Part shown: positions 47,392 through 49,708 of the stretch, one piece after another
Numbering within the stretch: the first letter of the stretch is position 1
How the letters are laid out: each line of letters begins with the position of its first letter
Source of the DNA: Hymenopellis radicata
Taxonomy: Eukaryota; Basidiomycota; Agaricomycetes; Agaricales; Physalacriaceae
Assembly (NCBI GenBank): GCA_015501595.1
Contig: JADNRX010000387.1
Span: forward strand, 1 to 49,708
DNA: 49,708 nt
Reading direction: 5' to 3'
Program-made: the position numbers and the translations under genes
Notes under the pieces: generated by a model
The model's database searches: none
Told to the model about the DNA's origin: nothing
What the model saw: only the letters and a program-made list of their open reading frames with translations

Positions 47392-49708
47392 CTATTCGCG
47401 AGACGTCCATTTTTGAATGAGAGCCATTCCGCGGTCGAACTCTTGCAGTAAATCAATTCCACCGTTATGTGGCACAGATTTCGCTGGAGGGCGCATTTCC
47501 CGCTGATTTGGAACACTCCGAGCATGATACTTATGTATCGCTGGGTTTTCACGGCCCCATTGGACGATTCTGGTGATACACTCAATTGTTGAAGATGTTT
47601 CGTCTAATAATACCACTCACGTCTTCCTTATAACATCCTGGCGAATCTTGAAGTGCGACGCGATGACATCCTAGAAAGATATGAACAGAAGAGGCTGTAC
47701 GAAGGAAGCCACTCACCGCCCAAATTCCACGCCGGTGCTCCTCCTTCAACCAGTCCACAATCGCCCACCGGGTAGTTTGAACTGTTAGACCCCGATTATA
47801 AGTCGTACTAGCACTTGTTTTCTTGGCTACGCCACGTCCAGTCTATCAAACTAGCTTGGAAAGAACGTTCAGACAGAAAAGAGAGAATTCTCACTCATTG
47901 AAATACGGAAGGTCGATGAGTATCATGCTCTGAATGCTCACGAGCACTTGGAGAAGCGTGGACTTATACGGTTGCCACTGTTCTTCCGGTCTTTTGGGCG
48001 TGTGTGAGCAAAAGAACCGTTCTATTTTGGTTCGCATACACACACCTTCCCGCCCATGTACCCAGGAGTGACAGACAGACTTTGCCATCATGATACAAAT
48101 TGGGGTTGAACCCCACGGTTCCCCTACCAGTCGTGCGTAGATGCATTTGTGGGGGAACGCGCGGTATTGTAACGGCATGAAACAGTCGAACTCGAATAGG
48201 CCATTAGCATATGGCGTGCCTTCAGGTCCTGCTATCATTATCTTCCTAGTACACGGCGGGCGCATCAGCATGTTCTTGTCTTAAAAGAGGTGCTTCTCAC
48301 GAACAGGATATCATTCCGAACTTCGTCAATTCGCACCCAGATTCCCGGTGGAAGACTGGTGGACATCACTGCTTCTTCCCGGATAAGGTGGACACGATCC
48401 TTGGGGTTTCGCGTTCCATTTTCGGACTGACTTGCAGCCGATGCATATCTGAAGTTGGCGGACGGGTTATGCCGGCTGGCATTCGCTGCGACTTGATCAC
48501 TGTTTGTAAGCTCGACATGCTTAAACGCAAGTCGCTCGCAAGCTTGAGAATACTTCTTCTCCATTTCCACAGTGGCATCACGTCCTTTTCCCTTTCCCTT
48601 TCAGTAGGCGATGTGTCCTGTAGTGAAGCGTCGGAAGAAAGTCCGAGGAGAGAGATGGCGCGTTCCATATCCTCGTTCGCTGCATTATATCGCCACAAAG
48701 CGAAGAACCAGAGGCAATGGAATCCAATACGTCCTCGTCTCCTTCAACTACATTGGCGGCCCCGCTTATGAAAGCCTGCTTTGAGTCGTGAGCTTCTTGA
48801 AGTAGTCATAAAGAGGCGGAGCCATCTCGACGTCGCCTTTTTTGGACGTGACCCAAGTCATCTCTTCTTCGCCCCACATCCAGCTTTCCAAGCCTGGCGT
48901 GTGTGATCGCGCCTTCCGAGGCTCCAGAAGAACCCGGATGGTAAGCTCGCAGTCACCCATCCGCGGAGTAGCGTTAACATGGCGTGGTATGTAGTACTCC
49001 GCGCGGTCCAGTCCGAGATGGAATCATTTCGCAGTAAGCCGGCAAGAAGATCTGGGAGTTGGGACATAATGAGAAGCTGTCCAACGGACGCATGAGGCAG
49101 CAGGTCGAAGGTCTGTGGTATTTCAGCATATGGTTCTGGTAAGAGTTTCGTGATGAGATGCAGCATGGTCACAACCGTTTTATCCACTGGGATTCGTTAT
49201 CAGTCGTCTGACCTTTCCCTTTGCTCTTCCTCTCATCAGTGTGGCCGCGGGAGCCACCGTGCCGGTGCAAATCTCCGCCTTGACCATAACCAGTACCACC
49301 AGGACCGACCGAAGATACAGCCTTGCTGGTCTGTCGCGCAGATTTAACCCGTTTGTTGTAGCTTTCCTTCTCAGCAAGATAGACTTTGTCGAATGAGGCT
49401 AACGTTTCGAACAATGCCACTGCTCGTACTTGGGACAACATAGATGAACGGTACAGTTGTTGTTCTTGGATATACCTTTACAGGACGACGAGCATTTCAA
49501 GGGCATGAAACAGCCTCTGCAGTGGTTGGTTTTACAGGCTCTGCATGATGCGTGGAGTAGAGAGGTGAGGCTAGGTGGGAATGCGTCCAAGTCGGATGTG
49601 AACAGAACCTGCGCCACAAGAGTTAATAAAGAGACATTGAGGAAGCAATGACCTCACAAAGCCTCTTGAAGAAACGACATCCTTGGTGCATTTACTACAC
49701 GGCCGAGC
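47392..49708 (-). CDS. BIRC6/UBE2O-like ubiquitin-conjugating enzyme, 5' end beyond the window
   Basis: Multi-exon minus-strand gene running off the right edge. Order of parts: a Cys-rich segment ([18 protein letters not shown], about 49490-49545), [20 protein letters not shown], helical repeat-like sequence ([20 protein letters not shown]), [30 protein letters not shown], then a UBC domain: [58 protein letters not shown] followed by CLSLLGTW with the catalytic Cys, [19 protein letters not shown] and DLPYFNE. The tail ends [11 protein letters not shown]. The extended HPN-equivalent ([12 protein letters not shown]) and post-Cys region match the BIRC6/UBE2O class rather than small E2s. Single missing bases are inferred in the C-run at 48151-48155 and the A-run at 48585-48588; the junction near 47830 is also unclear. 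Confidence 0.85.

Overview
The window is nuclear DNA of a filamentous basidiomycete, most likely a mushroom-forming Agaricomycete. Nearly every gene is cut by several phase-consistent introns of about 45-60 nt with GTRNGT donors and YAG acceptors. Genes lie close together on both strands. The gene set also fits: CCCH-RBR ligase, Vnx1-type cation/H+ exchanger, Pam17, gamma-COP, homeodomain proteins. I traced gene models by hand through introns; most are phase-consistent from start to stop.

Layout. 1-2951 (+): 5'-truncated CCCH/RBR E3 ligase gene, interrupted by a 230-bp MITE. 3117-3630: 22-bp minisatellite. 3771-4024: second MITE of the same kind. 4132-5593 (-): acidic coiled-coil protein. 5912-9446 (-): Vnx1-type antiporter. 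10869-11835 (+): FAR-17a/AIG1-like membrane protein. 12541-12620 (-): tRNA-His with a tiny intron. 13107-13945 (-): hypothetical. 14855-16385 (-): UDP-glucose 4-epimerase. 17118-21270 (-): SNF2-family ATPase. 21637-22445 (+): PAM17. 22710-23578 (-): membrane-SH3 protein. 23769-25582 (-): ankyrin-AAA+ ClpB-like protein. 25684-28809 (-): CCCH protein with Ser/Pro repeats. 29085-30359 (+): ZCCHC8-like zinc-knuckle/PSP protein. 31138-33300 (+): carboxypeptidase S. 34048-37298 (+): coatomer gamma. 37514-39185 (+): pantothenate kinase. 41002-42486 (+): triple-homeodomain protein. 43397-44143: TIR transposon with target-site duplication. 45643-46611 (+): hypothetical. 47392 to the right edge (-): BIRC6-like E2 enzyme.

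Most genes are unrelated housekeeping functions: vesicle coats, mitochondrial import, CoA synthesis, galactose metabolism, vacuolar transport and proteolysis, RNA surveillance, ubiquitin. They form no operon-like pathway. The accessory content is the transposons, the minisatellite, and eroded or unassignable stretches near 9.9-10.5, 33.3-34.0, 39.2-40.9 and 42.5-45.6 kb.

The most interesting points are these. (i) A TA-flanked MITE sits exactly inside a zinc finger, and conceptual removal restores the finger. (ii) A single protein has three homeodomains, each split by an intron at the homologous residue, and the middle one has lost its DNA-contact Asn. (iii) A complete non-autonomous transposon has about 78-bp TIRs. 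(iv) An ankyrin-ClpB-like ATPase lacks an evident pore loop. (v) At least nine single-base frame breaks occur across seven genes, including the normally essential gamma-COP. The last pattern points to consensus errors rather than mass pseudogenisation.
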